The notes beneath the pieces are model-generated. The model was not told the DNA's origin and did not search any database. It saw only the letters and a list, made by a program, of their open reading frames with translations. Source: Plantibacter auratus (GTDB lineage Bacteria; Actinomycetota; Actinomycetes; Actinomycetales; Microbacteriaceae). From it: a stretch of DNA of 64,000 nt. A program made the translations under genes and the position numbers. This document shows, one piece after another, positions 7,758-16,032 of this stretch. The stretch is taken from contig NZ_JBOBFV010000001.1 in the NCBI RefSeq assembly GCF_050587365.1, positions 1,116,001 through 1,180,000 on the forward strand. Reading direction: 5' to 3'. Position 1 is the first letter of the stretch. Every line of letters begins with the position of its first letter.

Positions 7758-9038
7758 ATGTCCGGCGCATTGAACATCACCGCTGCCACCGTCGACCCGG
7801 CGCTGCTCGATCTCCCCTGGGAGCTCCCCCTCGAGAACTGGCCGAATGAGGCCATCGCCTCGCTCCCGAAGGGCATCTCGCGCCACCTGGTCCGGTTCGC
7901 GAACCTGTCCGGCTACGTCATCGCCGTCAAGGAGACGACCGCGGAGATGGCGAAGGGCGAGTACGACATGCTGCGCACCCTGCAGCGGCTCGACATCCCC
8001 TGCGTCGACCCGCTCGCGGTCATCACGAACCGGAGCGATCGCAAGGGCCGTGAGCTGCCGAGCGTGCTCGTGACGCGGCACCTGAAGTTCTCACTCCCCT
8101 ACCGTGCGCTCTTCCAGGGCACCCTCCGACCCGACACCGCGACCCGCCTCGTCGACGCGCTCGCCGTCCTCCTCGTCCGCCTCCACATCGTCGGCTTCTT
8201 CTGGGGTGACGTGTCGCTGTCGAACACGCTCTTCCGGCGTGACGCGGGAGCTTTCGCCGCCTACCTCGTCGACGCCGAGACGGGCAAGCTCTACGAGGGC
8301 GGGCTGTCGAACGGGCAGCGTGAGAACGACCTCGAGATCGCCCGGGTGAACATCGCCGGCGAGCTCCTCGATCTCGAGGCCGGCGGACGCGCCGACGCCG
8401 AACTCGACCCCGTCACCGTGAGCAACGGCATCGTCGCCGCGTACCGGTCCCTCTGGAAGGAGCTCACGGGCTCCGAGTCCTTCGACGCGTCCGAGCGCTG
8501 GCGCATCACCGAGCGCGTCCACCGTCTGAACGAACTCGGCTTCGACATCGAGGAACTCGCGATCAAGACGACCGACGAGGGCTCGACCGTGCGGATCCAG
8601 CCGAAGGTCGTCGACGCCGGGCATCACCAGCGCCGCCTCCTGCGGCTCACCGGCCTCGACGCGGGCGAGAACCAGGCGAGGCGCCTGCTCAACGATCTCG
8701 ACGCCTACTCGGCCTCGTTCGGGAAGGACGGGTTCGACGAGGAGATGGCGGCGCACGAGTGGCTCATCCGCGTGTTCGAGCCGGTGGTGAAAGCGATCCC
8801 GCGCGAACTCCGCGGCAAGCTCGAGCCCGCCGAGATCTTCCACCAACTCCTGGAGCACCGCTGGTTCCTCGCGCAGAACGAGGGTCGCGACATCCCGCTG
8901 GCGGAAGCCGTCGGTTCCTACGTGAACACCGTCCTGCGGCACCGCCGCGACGAGGCGACCATGATCGTGCCGCCGACCGAGGCGATCAGCGTCCCCGCCG
9001 CCATGACCGGACCGGTCGACTGGCGAGACCTCGTCTGA
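7758..9038 (+). CDS. DUF4032 protein with kinase-like N-terminal fold
   Basis: A 426-residue soluble protein of the actinobacterial DUF4032 family. The first ~180 residues carry kinase-like signatures in the right order: VIAVKET with K58 as ATP-binding lysine, HIVGFFWGDVSLSNT (H143, D151, N156) like a catalytic loop, and LVDAETG (D172) in the metal-binding position. They resemble lipopolysaccharide-kinase folds. The remainder is helical and characteristic of the family. No substrate is known. The ATG follows GAGGAGCG with a longish gap. It stands alone between two terminators. Confidence 0.8.
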   Translation: MSGALNITAATVDPALLDLPWELPLENWPNEAIASLPKGISRHLVRFANLSGYVIAVKETTAEMAKGEYDMLRTLQRLDIPCVDPLAVITNRSDRKGRELPSVLVTRHLKFSLPYRALFQGTLRPDTATRLVDALAVLLVRLHIVGFFWGDVSLSNTLFRRDAGAFAAYLVDAETGKLYEGGLSNGQRENDLEIARVNIAGELLDLEAGGRADAELDPVTVSNGIVAAYRSLWKELTGSESFDASERWRITERVHRLNELGFDIEELAIKTTDEGSTVRIQPKVVDAGHHQRRLLRLTGLDAGENQARRLLNDLDAYSASFGKDGFDEEMAAHEWLIRVFEPVVKAIPRELRGKLEPAEIFHQLLEHRWFLAQNEGRDIPLAEAVGSYVNTVLRHRRDEATMIVPPTEAISVPAAMTGPVDWRDLV

Positions 9039-9065
9039 CCACGTCCGTCTTCTCGACTGACGACA

Positions 9066-9105
9066 GACAGGCCCTCGGAACGGAGATCCGTTCCGAGGGC
9101 CTGTC
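9066..9105. terminator. Strong bidirectional terminator hairpin
   Basis: An almost perfect 18-19-bp inverted repeat centred on GAGATC between the convergent DUF4032 (+) and rlmB (-) genes. It can serve both transcripts. Confidence 0.85.
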
Positions 9106-9134
9106 CTCGTTCGCGCGGCGCGAGCGCCGGTCGC

Positions 9135-10145
9135 CTACTCGGCGTTCCGGCGACGCGCGATCTCGTACAGCGTCACGCTGGCCGCGATCCCGGCGTTGAG
9201 CGATTCGGTCGAGGCCGAGATCGGGATCGACACGACCGCGTCGCAGGTCTCGGTGACGAGGCGGGACAGGCCCTTGCCCTCGCTGCCGACGACCACGAGG
9301 ATCGGCTGGTCGGCGAGTTCGAGCCCGGGAAGGGAGACGTCGCCGTCGCCGTCGAGACCGATCACGAAGACGCCGCGCTCCTTGAACGCTTTGAGCGTCT
9401 GGGTGAGGTTGGCGGCCATCGCGACCGGCGTCCGAGCCGCCGCTCCTGCCGAGGTCTTCCACGCGGAGGCGGTGAGGCCCACGCTCCGGCGCTGCGGCAG
9501 GATCACGCCGTGACCACCGAAGGCTGCGGTCGATCGGATGATCGCACCCAGGTTCCGGGGGTCGGTGATGCCGTCGAGGGCGATGAACAGCGGGTTCTCG
9601 CCACGGGCGATGACCTGGTCGAGCAACTCCATGGGGTGCGCGTACTCGTAAGGCGGCACCTTGATGGCGAGGCCCTGGTGCACGCCGTCGAACCCGGCCA
9701 TGCGGTCGAGCTCCGGACGCATGACCTCGAGCACCGGGATCCCGCGTCGGGTGGCGATGCTGAGCGCCTCCTTCACCCGGTCGTCCATCTCGATGCGGGT
9801 CGCGACGTACAGCGTGGTGGCTGGGATCTTCGCGCGGAGCGCTTCGAGGACGGAGTTGCGGCCGGTGACGACCTCGGACTCGTCGCTCGACTTCTGCTTG
9901 GTCCGGCCGTTCGTGGACGGGCGTCCGTTCTGGCCGGCCGCCTGCCTCGGCTTGCCGGTGCCGCCGGAGGCCGCGTAGCGCTCCTGCGCGGCCTTCCGCT
10001 TGCCGGCCGGGTGCCAGGCGCGGTCCTCGGCCTTGGGGGTCGGTCCACGCCCCTCGAGCGCCTTGCGGCCGAGGCCGCCGGTGCCCTTGGTGGGACCCTT
10101 CTTCGCTTTCTTCGGCCCGGTCGGGCGGGAAGGCTTACTTGCCAC
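9135..10145 (-). CDS. rlmB: 23S rRNA (guanosine-2'-O-)-methyltransferase RlmB
   Basis: A 336-residue SpoU/TrmH-type knotted methyltransferase that uses SAM to 2'-O-methylate 23S rRNA. The first ~85 residues are a basic, low-complexity actinobacterial extension. The substrate-binding domain starts at VVTGRNSVLEALRA. SPOUT motifs include TDPRNLGAIIRST and the C-terminal ESLNAGIAASVTLYE. The GTG at 10143-10145 lies inside the end of cysS (11-base overlap), so translation is coupled. The exact modified nucleotide is inferred from the family. Confidence 0.9.
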   Translation of the reverse strand: MASKPSRPTGPKKAKKGPTKGTGGLGRKALEGRGPTPKAEDRAWHPAGKRKAAQERYAASGGTGKPRQAAGQNGRPSTNGRTKQKSSDESEVVTGRNSVLEALRAKIPATTLYVATRIEMDDRVKEALSIATRRGIPVLEVMRPELDRMAGFDGVHQGLAIKVPPYEYAHPMELLDQVIARGENPLFIALDGITDPRNLGAIIRSTAAFGGHGVILPQRRSVGLTASAWKTSAGAAARTPVAMAANLTQTLKAFKERGVFVIGLDGDGDVSLPGLELADQPILVVVGSEGKGLSRLVTETCDAVVSIPISASTESLNAGIAASVTLYEIARRRNAE

Positions 10146-11589
10146 TGATACTCCAATGTGCTCCGGACGGGGTGTCTTCGATGGTGATCCCAGCCGCTGT
10201 GAGTTCGTCGCGGATCCGGTCGGCCGCTGCGAAGTCCTTGGCGACCCTGGCGTCCGCGCGATCGACGAGCAGACGCTCGACGAGTGCGGACAGGGATCGG
10301 TGAGTGACGGGGTCGGTGCCCGACGACCACGAAGGGTCGGTCGGGTCGATGCCGAGCACCCGGGTCATGTCGAGGACGGCGACCGCACGCTCGCGGGCTG
10401 TCGCCAGGTCGTCGCCGCCATCGAGGGCGGCGTTGCCGACGCGCACGGCGTCATGCAACACGGCGAGCGCACGGGGGATGTTCAGGTCGTCGTCCATCGC
10501 CTCGACGAAGGCGGCTGGGAGCGTCGCTCGACTGGCGGCCGTGGTCGTCTCGGTGAGCAGGTCGGCGCGGGCGGCACGATCGAGGAAGCCCTCGATGCGT
10601 CCGAGTGCGGCTTCGGCCTCGGCGAGTGCGCCCGGATGGAACTCGAGCGTCGATCGGTACTGCGCTGCACCGAGGTAGTAGCGGACCACGAGCGGCCGGG
10701 CTGCTGCCAAGAGGTCGGCTGCGTAGACGGAGTTGCCGAGGGACTTCGACATCTTCTGCCCGCCCGTGACGGCGACCAGCCCGTTGTGCAACCAGTACCG
10801 GGCGAAGGGGTCGCCGGCTGCGCTCGACTGGGCGAGCTCGTTCTCGTGGTGGGGGAAGCGGAGGTCGAGTCCGCCGCCGTGGATGTCGAACTCCTCGCCG
10901 AGGTACTTGGTCGACATCGCCGAGCACTCGATGTGCCAGCCGGGCCGTCCCTCGCCCCAGGGCGACATCCAGCTCGCCGAGCGCGGCTCCCCAGGCTTGG
11001 TGCCCTTCCAGAGCGCGAAGTCGCGGGGATCGCGTTTGCCGCGAGGGTCGGCGTCGGTCGCGGCCTCCATGTGCTCGGCGCTCTGCCGGGTGAGCTCGCC
11101 GTAGCGGCTCCATGAGGCGGTGTCGAAGTAGACGTCGCCGGAGTCGTCGGGAGCCGGGTACGCGTGCCCGGCGTCGATGAGCCGCTCGATGAGCTCCTGC
11201 ATCTCCGGGATGCTCGCCGTCGCGCGTGGTTCGTAGCTCGGGGGCAGGATGCCCAGGGCACGGTAGGCGGCCGTGAACTCGAGTTCGTACCGGTAGGCGA
11301 GCGCCCACCACTCCTCACCGGGCTGGGCGAACCCGCCCTCGACGCCGGAGGCGGCGTTCGCGAGGATCTTGTCGTCGATGTCGGTGACGTTGCGGACGAG
11401 CGTGACGCGGACCCCGGACGCCGTCAGCCAGCGTCGCAACTGGTCGTAGACGAGCGCGCTGCGGAGGTGTCCGATGTGCGGGGAGGACTGCACAGTCGGT
11501 CCGCAGACGTACAGCCCCGCCTCGGCTTCGCGGAGCGGCACGAAGTCCCGGAGGGACTGCGTTTTCGAATCGTAGAGTCGGAGAGCCAC
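10135..11589 (-). CDS. cysS: Cysteinyl-tRNA synthetase
   Basis: Class I aminoacyl-tRNA synthetase charging tRNA-Cys. The 484 residues include zinc ligand C29, HIGH at 38-41, GWHIECS and HHENE for the remaining zinc ligands, KMSKS in the catalytic loop, and a full C-terminal helical anticodon-binding region. That tail and the length separate it from the shorter MshC cysteine ligase of mycothiol synthesis. The start is a GTG at 11587-11589. It sits in the conserved carD-ispD-ispF-cysS-rlmB order, here broken by an opposite-strand gene. Confidence 0.96.
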   Translation of the reverse strand: MALRLYDSKTQSLRDFVPLREAEAGLYVCGPTVQSSPHIGHLRSALVYDQLRRWLTASGVRVTLVRNVTDIDDKILANAASGVEGGFAQPGEEWWALAYRYELEFTAAYRALGILPPSYEPRATASIPEMQELIERLIDAGHAYPAPDDSGDVYFDTASWSRYGELTRQSAEHMEAATDADPRGKRDPRDFALWKGTKPGEPRSASWMSPWGEGRPGWHIECSAMSTKYLGEEFDIHGGGLDLRFPHHENELAQSSAAGDPFARYWLHNGLVAVTGGQKMSKSLGNSVYAADLLAAARPLVVRYYLGAAQYRSTLEFHPGALAEAEAALGRIEGFLDRAARADLLTETTTAASRATLPAAFVEAMDDDLNIPRALAVLHDAVRVGNAALDGGDDLATARERAVAVLDMTRVLGIDPTDPSWSSGTDPVTHRSLSALVERLLVDRADARVAKDFAAADRIRDELTAAGITIEDTPSGAHWSISGK

Positions 11590-11629
11590 GAGACCAGACT
11601 AGCCGCCGTCGTCCGGGCATGATGGTCCC

Positions 11630-12742
11630 ATGACCACGGGACGCGACGACCAGCAGGTTCTCCGCGCGCGACTCGCGGCACAGCTCCTCGCCGGAGCCGA
11701 TCACCGCTCCCCCACGGGTGTCGTCTCGCGGCTGCTCGCGGTCCAGGCCCAAGACCTCGCTTCGTCGCTGTGGGCGGTCGGCGTGAGGTCGAGCGGGACG
11801 ACGATGGACGAGGTGCTCGCGGCGCTCGAGGACGGGTCGATCGTCCGGTCCTGGCCGATGCGCGGCACCCTGCATCTCGTCGCCGCCGAGGACCTCGGGT
11901 GGCTGCTCGGACTCGGTGTCCCGCGGGTCCGCTCGACGATCGCGGCCAGACACCGTCAGCTCGAGCTCGACGCCGAGACCTTCTCGCGCTCCCGTGCGCT
12001 CACCGAGGGACTGCTCAGCGGGCATCGGCGCGTGACGAGGGATGAGCTGTTGACGGCCCACACCGATGCCGGGATCCCGATCGACGGACAACGGGGCTCC
12101 CACCTCATCATGGAACTCGCGATGTCGGGCGTGGTCTGCTGGGGACCTCCAGCAGGAAGACAGCAGGCACTCGTCCTGACTGAGGAGTGGATCCGTGCAC
12201 CGCGGGTGCTCGAGGCGGACGAGGCGCTCGGCGAGTTCGTCGTCCGGTATCTCACCGGCCACGGCCCGTCGACGATCGCCGACCTCACCTGGTGGTCGAA
12301 GCTCACCGTCGCACAGGCGAAACGCGGCGTCGACGTGGCCGCGGGACGGCTGGTCTCCGAATCGAGCGACGGGGTCACCCGCTGGTCGACGGCCGAGGGC
12401 ATCGAACCTTCAGCTGCTCCACGACCACCGCGGGTACTCGCGCTTCCCGGATTCGACGAGCTGCTCCTCGGCTACCGCGACCGCGAGTTGACGCTCCCGG
12501 CGGCGTTCGCAGACCGCATCGTGCCCGGCGCGAACGGCATCTTCCTCCCGATGATCGCCGTCGACGGACGCGTCGTCGGCACCTGGCGCCGACGGACGAG
12601 CGCGACCGGCGTCGTCGTCACCCCGACGCCGTTCCAACCACTGTCGCAGCGGGTGCAGGCGGGGTTCCGACGAGCCGCTGGCGAATACGGCCGGTTCCTC
12701 GGGCTCGGTGCGTCGGTCGACGAGGGCACGTCCGCCGGCTGA
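11630..12742 (+). CDS. Winged-helix DNA-binding (AlkZ/YcaQ-like, HTH_42) protein
   Basis: A 370-residue protein of the HTH_42 family, which includes the interstrand-crosslink DNA glycosylases AlkZ and YcaQ. Family segments visible are VVSRLLAVQAQDLASSLWAVGVR near the N-terminus, the SIVRSWPMRGTLHLVAAEDLGW block, and LTGHGPSTIADLTWWSKL followed by LPGFDELLLGYRD. Glycosylase activity is plausible but unproven for this subgroup. It is on the plus strand inside an otherwise minus-strand conserved cluster, which suggests a later insertion. Confidence 0.82.
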   Translation: MTTGRDDQQVLRARLAAQLLAGADHRSPTGVVSRLLAVQAQDLASSLWAVGVRSSGTTMDEVLAALEDGSIVRSWPMRGTLHLVAAEDLGWLLGLGVPRVRSTIAARHRQLELDAETFSRSRALTEGLLSGHRRVTRDELLTAHTDAGIPIDGQRGSHLIMELAMSGVVCWGPPAGRQQALVLTEEWIRAPRVLEADEALGEFVVRYLTGHGPSTIADLTWWSKLTVAQAKRGVDVAAGRLVSESSDGVTRWSTAEGIEPSAAPRPPRVLALPGFDELLLGYRDRELTLPAAFADRIVPGANGIFLPMIAVDGRVVGTWRRRTSATGVVVTPTPFQPLSQRVQAGFRRAAGEYGRFLGLGASVDEGTSAG

Positions 12743-12753
12743 GGACCGACCCG

Positions 12754-13998
12754 TCAGCGGCGCTCGATGAGGGCGGTGGCGATGGCTGTGACACCCTCGC
12801 CACGGCCGGTGAACCCGAGCGCATCCGTGGTCGTCGCCGCGATGCTGACCGGCCCGTAGACGAGCGCGCTCAACACGCCCTCCGCCTCCGTCCGACGGGG
12901 CGCGAACCGCGGGCGGTTGCCGACGAGCTGCACCGCGACGTTGACGACGACGAAGCCCGCGGCGTGCAGCCGTTCGACAGCTGCCCGCAGGAAGACCTCG
13001 CCGCTCGCCCCGGCGAAGCGGGGGTCATCGGTGCCGAACATGGAGCCGATGTCGCCGAGGCCGGCAGCGGACAGCAGGGCGTCGACGATGGCATGGGCGA
13101 CCGCATCCCCGTCGCTGTGTCCGGCCAGCGGCCGTTCTCCCGGCCAGCTGAGGCCCGCGAGGCTCAGCTCGCCGTCGTCGGCGAAGGCATGGACGTCGAC
13201 GCCGATGCCGGTCCTGATCGAGGAGGTCGGCCGTGCGCCCACCTCGCGCTCTCGGCCTCGGTCCGCCAGGAGTCGCTCAGCACGCTGGGCGTCCCACGGG
13301 GTCGTGATCTTGAACGCCGCCTCCGATCCCGCGACCGTGAGGACGGGGTGTCCGGCGTCCGCGTAGAGCGCCGCATCGTCGGTGGCCGCCGCGAGGCGGT
13401 CCTCGGCGACGCGGAAGGCCGCGATGAGGGCATCGCGCGGGAACGCCTGCGGTGTCTGGACGGCTCTGAGGGCGGCCCGATCAACGTTCTGCTCGACGAG
13501 GTCGCTCGCGTCGACCCGCTTGATCGTGTCGGTCACCGGGAGCCCCGGCACGACCCCCCACCCTGTTCGCGCGGCGGCGTCGATCACCCGTTCGAACTGT
13601 TCGGTCGGGGTGAGTGCTCGTGCGGCGTCGTGGACGAGCACCGTGCGGACTCCCGGCCACAGGGCGGCGAGTCCGGCGAGGACGGAGGACTGTCTCGTGT
13701 CGCCTCCGACGACGACACGGAGGTGGTCGGCTGCCTTCCCCGCCGCGCGACGACCGATCGTCTCCGCCTCACCGACGCGATCCGCTGGGACCACGACGAC
13801 GACCTGGACCGCGTCCCGCAGGCGGAAGACCGGAGCGAGCGCGTGTTCGAGCACGGTGCTGCCGGCGAGCGACACGAACGCCTTCGGGATCCCGGCACCG
13901 AGGCGCGTCCCACTGCCCGCCGCCACGACGATCACGCCGACAGCCGGGCCGTCCAGGGATGGGTCGGCAACGGCACCCGGTTCGTCGATCGCAGTCAT
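12754..13998 (-). CDS. ispDF: Bifunctional IspD/IspF of isoprenoid (MEP) synthesis
   Basis: A 414-residue fusion. Residues ~18-245 are IspD (2-C-methyl-D-erythritol 4-phosphate cytidylyltransferase), with nucleotide-binding VVAAGSGTRLGAGIPKAF and later VHDAARALT. Residues ~260-414 are IspF (MEcPP synthase), with IGVDVHAF, GHSDGDAVAHAI and the C-terminal ATTTDALGFTGRGEG. These are two non-consecutive steps of the non-mevalonate pathway, so IspE is encoded elsewhere. It follows carD by 46 bases and is probably cotranscribed with it. Confidence 0.96.
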   Translation of the reverse strand: MTAIDEPGAVADPSLDGPAVGVIVVAAGSGTRLGAGIPKAFVSLAGSTVLEHALAPVFRLRDAVQVVVVVPADRVGEAETIGRRAAGKAADHLRVVVGGDTRQSSVLAGLAALWPGVRTVLVHDAARALTPTEQFERVIDAAARTGWGVVPGLPVTDTIKRVDASDLVEQNVDRAALRAVQTPQAFPRDALIAAFRVAEDRLAAATDDAALYADAGHPVLTVAGSEAAFKITTPWDAQRAERLLADRGREREVGARPTSSIRTGIGVDVHAFADDGELSLAGLSWPGERPLAGHSDGDAVAHAIVDALLSAAGLGDIGSMFGTDDPRFAGASGEVFLRAAVERLHAAGFVVVNVAVQLVGNRPRFAPRRTEAEGVLSALVYGPVSIAATTTDALGFTGRGEGVTAIATALIERR

Positions 13999-14044
13999 GC
14001 CACGAGCCTACTTCTCGGGCGCCCCGCCCGAACGGACGGTCGGC

Positions 14045-14527
14045 TCAGGAGGCGAGGACCTCGTCGAGGACGGACGACGCCTGCTCCTCGTCGGTCTGCT
14101 CCGCCAACGCCAGTTCGGAGACCAGGATCTGGCGGGCCTTCGCGAGCATCCGCTTCTCTCCCGCTGAGAGGCCTCGGTCCTGGTCGCGACGCCACAGGTC
14201 GCGGACCACCTCGGAGACCTTGATGACATCGCCCGAGGCCAGCTTCTCGAGGTTCGCCTTGTAGCGGCGGGACCAGTTCGTCGGCTCCTCGGTGAACGGC
14301 GCACGGAGCACGTCGAACACGCGGTCGACACCCTCTCGTCCGATGACGTCGCGCACCCCGACCAGGTCGACGTTCTCAGCCGGGACCTCGATCATGAGGT
14401 CGCCCTGGGTGACGCGGAGCTTGAGGTAGAGCTTCTCCTCGCCCTTGATGATCCGGGTCTTCACCTCGGTGATGGTCGCGGCGCCATGGTGCGGGTAGAC
14501 GACGGTCTCGCCAACTTCGAAGATCAT
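14045..14527 (-). CDS. carD: CarD-family RNA polymerase-binding transcription regulator
   Basis: A 160-residue essential-type actinobacterial CarD that binds the RNA polymerase beta subunit and stabilises open complexes, notably at rRNA promoters. The N-terminal Tudor-like domain starts MIFEVGETVVYPHHG; the C-terminal helical DNA-binding part includes TNWSRRYKANLEKLASGD. The ATG at 14525-14527 gives the normal length; 12 upstream in-frame codons are not family-like. It heads the carD-ispDF unit. Confidence 0.96.
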   Translation of the reverse strand: MIFEVGETVVYPHHGAATITEVKTRIIKGEEKLYLKLRVTQGDLMIEVPAENVDLVGVRDVIGREGVDRVFDVLRAPFTEEPTNWSRRYKANLEKLASGDVIKVSEVVRDLWRRDQDRGLSAGEKRMLAKARQILVSELALAEQTDEEQASSVLDEVLAS

Positions 14528-14738
14528 GGGTCTCGGTCCCTTCAGCGTCTCCCAGAATACCACGGGACCCCTGATCAGAGCCGGGTACCGGGTGCCCCGC
14601 GGACCGGGTGGCGCACCGGCCGATCACGGGTCGACGACCCGGCCACACCCCTTCGCAGCCGTGGGCTAGACTCGAATCCGGATCCCGGGACACCTGTCAC
14701 TCGTCTGCGCCCGGGGCCACCACATCTTGGAGGGTTCT

Positions 14739-15272
14739 GTGAAGGCGCGTCTCATCGCTTCCATCGTCGTCGCGGGTGCTGTCGCACTCGGCATGAGCGG
14801 TTGCAACCTCATCGCGCCGCAGGCGACCCTGAAGCAGTACGACGCCTCGGACGGCGTCGGTGTCACCGTCGGCTCGGTGGCCGTCCGCAACGCCATCGTC
14901 GTCTCCGACGACGGCGAGACCGGCAACCTCGTCTTCAGCGTCGCGAACCGCGACGACCGCGCCCACACGGTGCTGATCGAGATCGAGGGCAAGGACGAGC
15001 AGTTCCAGGTCCTCGCGGAGCCCGGCCTGACGACGTTCGACGGCTCGGGAGCCAACGACCCGCTGCGCATCGAGTCCCTCGGCACGCAGCCCGGAGCCGT
15101 CCTGGACGTCTTCTTCCAGTACGGCGACGAGACGGGCGCCACGGCGAGCGTGCCGGTCCTCACCGGCCAGCTGCTCGAGTACTCCACGCTCGTCCCGACG
15201 CCGCTGCCGACGGAGGAGCCCACCGAGACGCCGACGCCGCTCGCGACGCCCACCACGGAGCCGACCGAATAA
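14739..15272 (+). CDS. Predicted lipoprotein with Thr/Pro-rich tail
   Basis: A 177-residue exported protein of unknown function. A hydrophobic signal ends in the lipobox-like MSGC, with C22 as the lipidation site. The middle part is a predicted beta-rich domain (VGVTVGSVAVRNAIVVSD, NLVFSVANRDD) resembling telokin-like or DUF4352-type extracellular domains, and the last ~30 residues are Thr/Pro/Glu rich. The GTG at 14739 follows GGAGGGTTCT. Monocistronic, with its own terminator. Confidence 0.75.
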   Translation: MKARLIASIVVAGAVALGMSGCNLIAPQATLKQYDASDGVGVTVGSVAVRNAIVVSDDGETGNLVFSVANRDDRAHTVLIEIEGKDEQFQVLAEPGLTTFDGSGANDPLRIESLGTQPGAVLDVFFQYGDETGATASVPVLTGQLLEYSTLVPTPLPTEEPTETPTPLATPTTEPTE

Positions 15273-15294
15273 CGCGCCGTCGCCCCACACGACC

Positions 15295-15330
15295 GAACGC
15301 CCCGCACCTCTTCAGAGTTGCGGGGCGTTC
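15295..15330. terminator. Bidirectional terminator between lipoprotein gene and regX3
   Basis: A 12-bp perfect stem (GAACGCCCCGCA with TGCGGGGCGTTC) closes a 12-base loop between two convergent genes. Confidence 0.8.
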
Positions 15331-15348
15331 GTCCGTCCTGGACCTGCG

Positions 15349-16032
15349 TCAGGCCTCGAAGCGGTAGCCGAGCCCACGCACGGTGACGAGCATCACCGGT
15401 TCCGAGGGGTTCGCCTCGATCCGGGAACGGATGCGCTTGATGTGGACGTCGAGCGTCTTGGTGTCGCCGTAGTAGTCGCTCCCCCACACCCGGTCGATCA
15501 GCTGACCACGGGTGAGGACCCGTCCGGCGTTCCGCAGGAGCAGCTCGAGCAGCTCGTACTCCTTGAGCGGCATCGGGATCGGCGCCCCGTTGACCTCGAC
15601 GACATGACGCTCGGTGTCCATCCGGACCGTGCCTGCCTCGAGCAGCACCTCCTCCTGCGCCTGGTCCGCCTCGACACGGCGTCGCAGCACCGCCCTGATC
15701 CGCGCGAGCAGCTCGCGGGTCGAGTAGGGCTTCGTGACGTAGTCGTCGGCGCCCAGCTCGAGCCCGACGACGATGTCGACCTCGGAGTCCTTCGCGGTCA
15801 GCATGATGATCGGCGTGCTCGAGACCGCGCGGATCTGACGGCAGACCTCCGTCCCGGGGATGCCGGGGAGCATGAGGTCGAGCAACACGAGGTCCGCGCC
15901 GCGAGCCGTGAAGGCCTGGACCGCCGAGGGGCCGTCCTCCGCCACCTCGACCTCGTACCCCTCCCGTTCGAGCAGGTAGCTCAATGGTTCGCTCAGGGAC
16001 GCTTCGTCTTCGACGAGCAGGATGCGGGTCAC
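15349..16032 (-). CDS. regX3: Phosphate-type response regulator RegX3
   Basis: A 227-residue OmpR/PhoB-family regulator. The receiver domain has the acidic pair E8/D9 and phosphoacceptor D52 in LVLLDLMLPG; the winged-helix domain has LTRGQLIDRVWG and VDVHIKRIRSRIE. The GTG start overlaps the senX3 stop by four bases behind AAGGAG, so the pair is translationally coupled. In mycobacteria and relatives SenX3-RegX3 controls phosphate starvation genes. The phoU neighbour and the PHO-box repeats beside senX3, ppk and pstS support that role. Confidence 0.92.
   Translation of the reverse strand: MTRILLVEDEASLSEPLSYLLEREGYEVEVAEDGPSAVQAFTARGADLVLLDLMLPGIPGTEVCRQIRAVSSTPIIMLTAKDSEVDIVVGLELGADDYVTKPYSTRELLARIRAVLRRRVEADQAQEEVLLEAGTVRMDTERHVVEVNGAPIPMPLKEYELLELLLRNAGRVLTRGQLIDRVWGSDYYGDTKTLDVHIKRIRSRIEANPSEPVMLVTVRGLGYRFEA

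Noticed and set aside
5251..7770. 839-codon minus-strand frame spanning the DsbA-like and ugpC genes
   Set aside because: It reads antisense through ugpC and out of frame through the DsbA-like gene; the translation is Arg-rich without domains.
10135..11589. MshC cysteine ligase of mycothiol synthesis
   Set aside because: The 484-residue length, the complete C-terminal anticodon-binding region and the location next to rlmB fit CysS instead.
12187..14223. 678-codon plus-strand frame opposite ispDF
   Set aside because: A shadow of high-GC coding DNA; both real genes there are confidently assigned in other frames.
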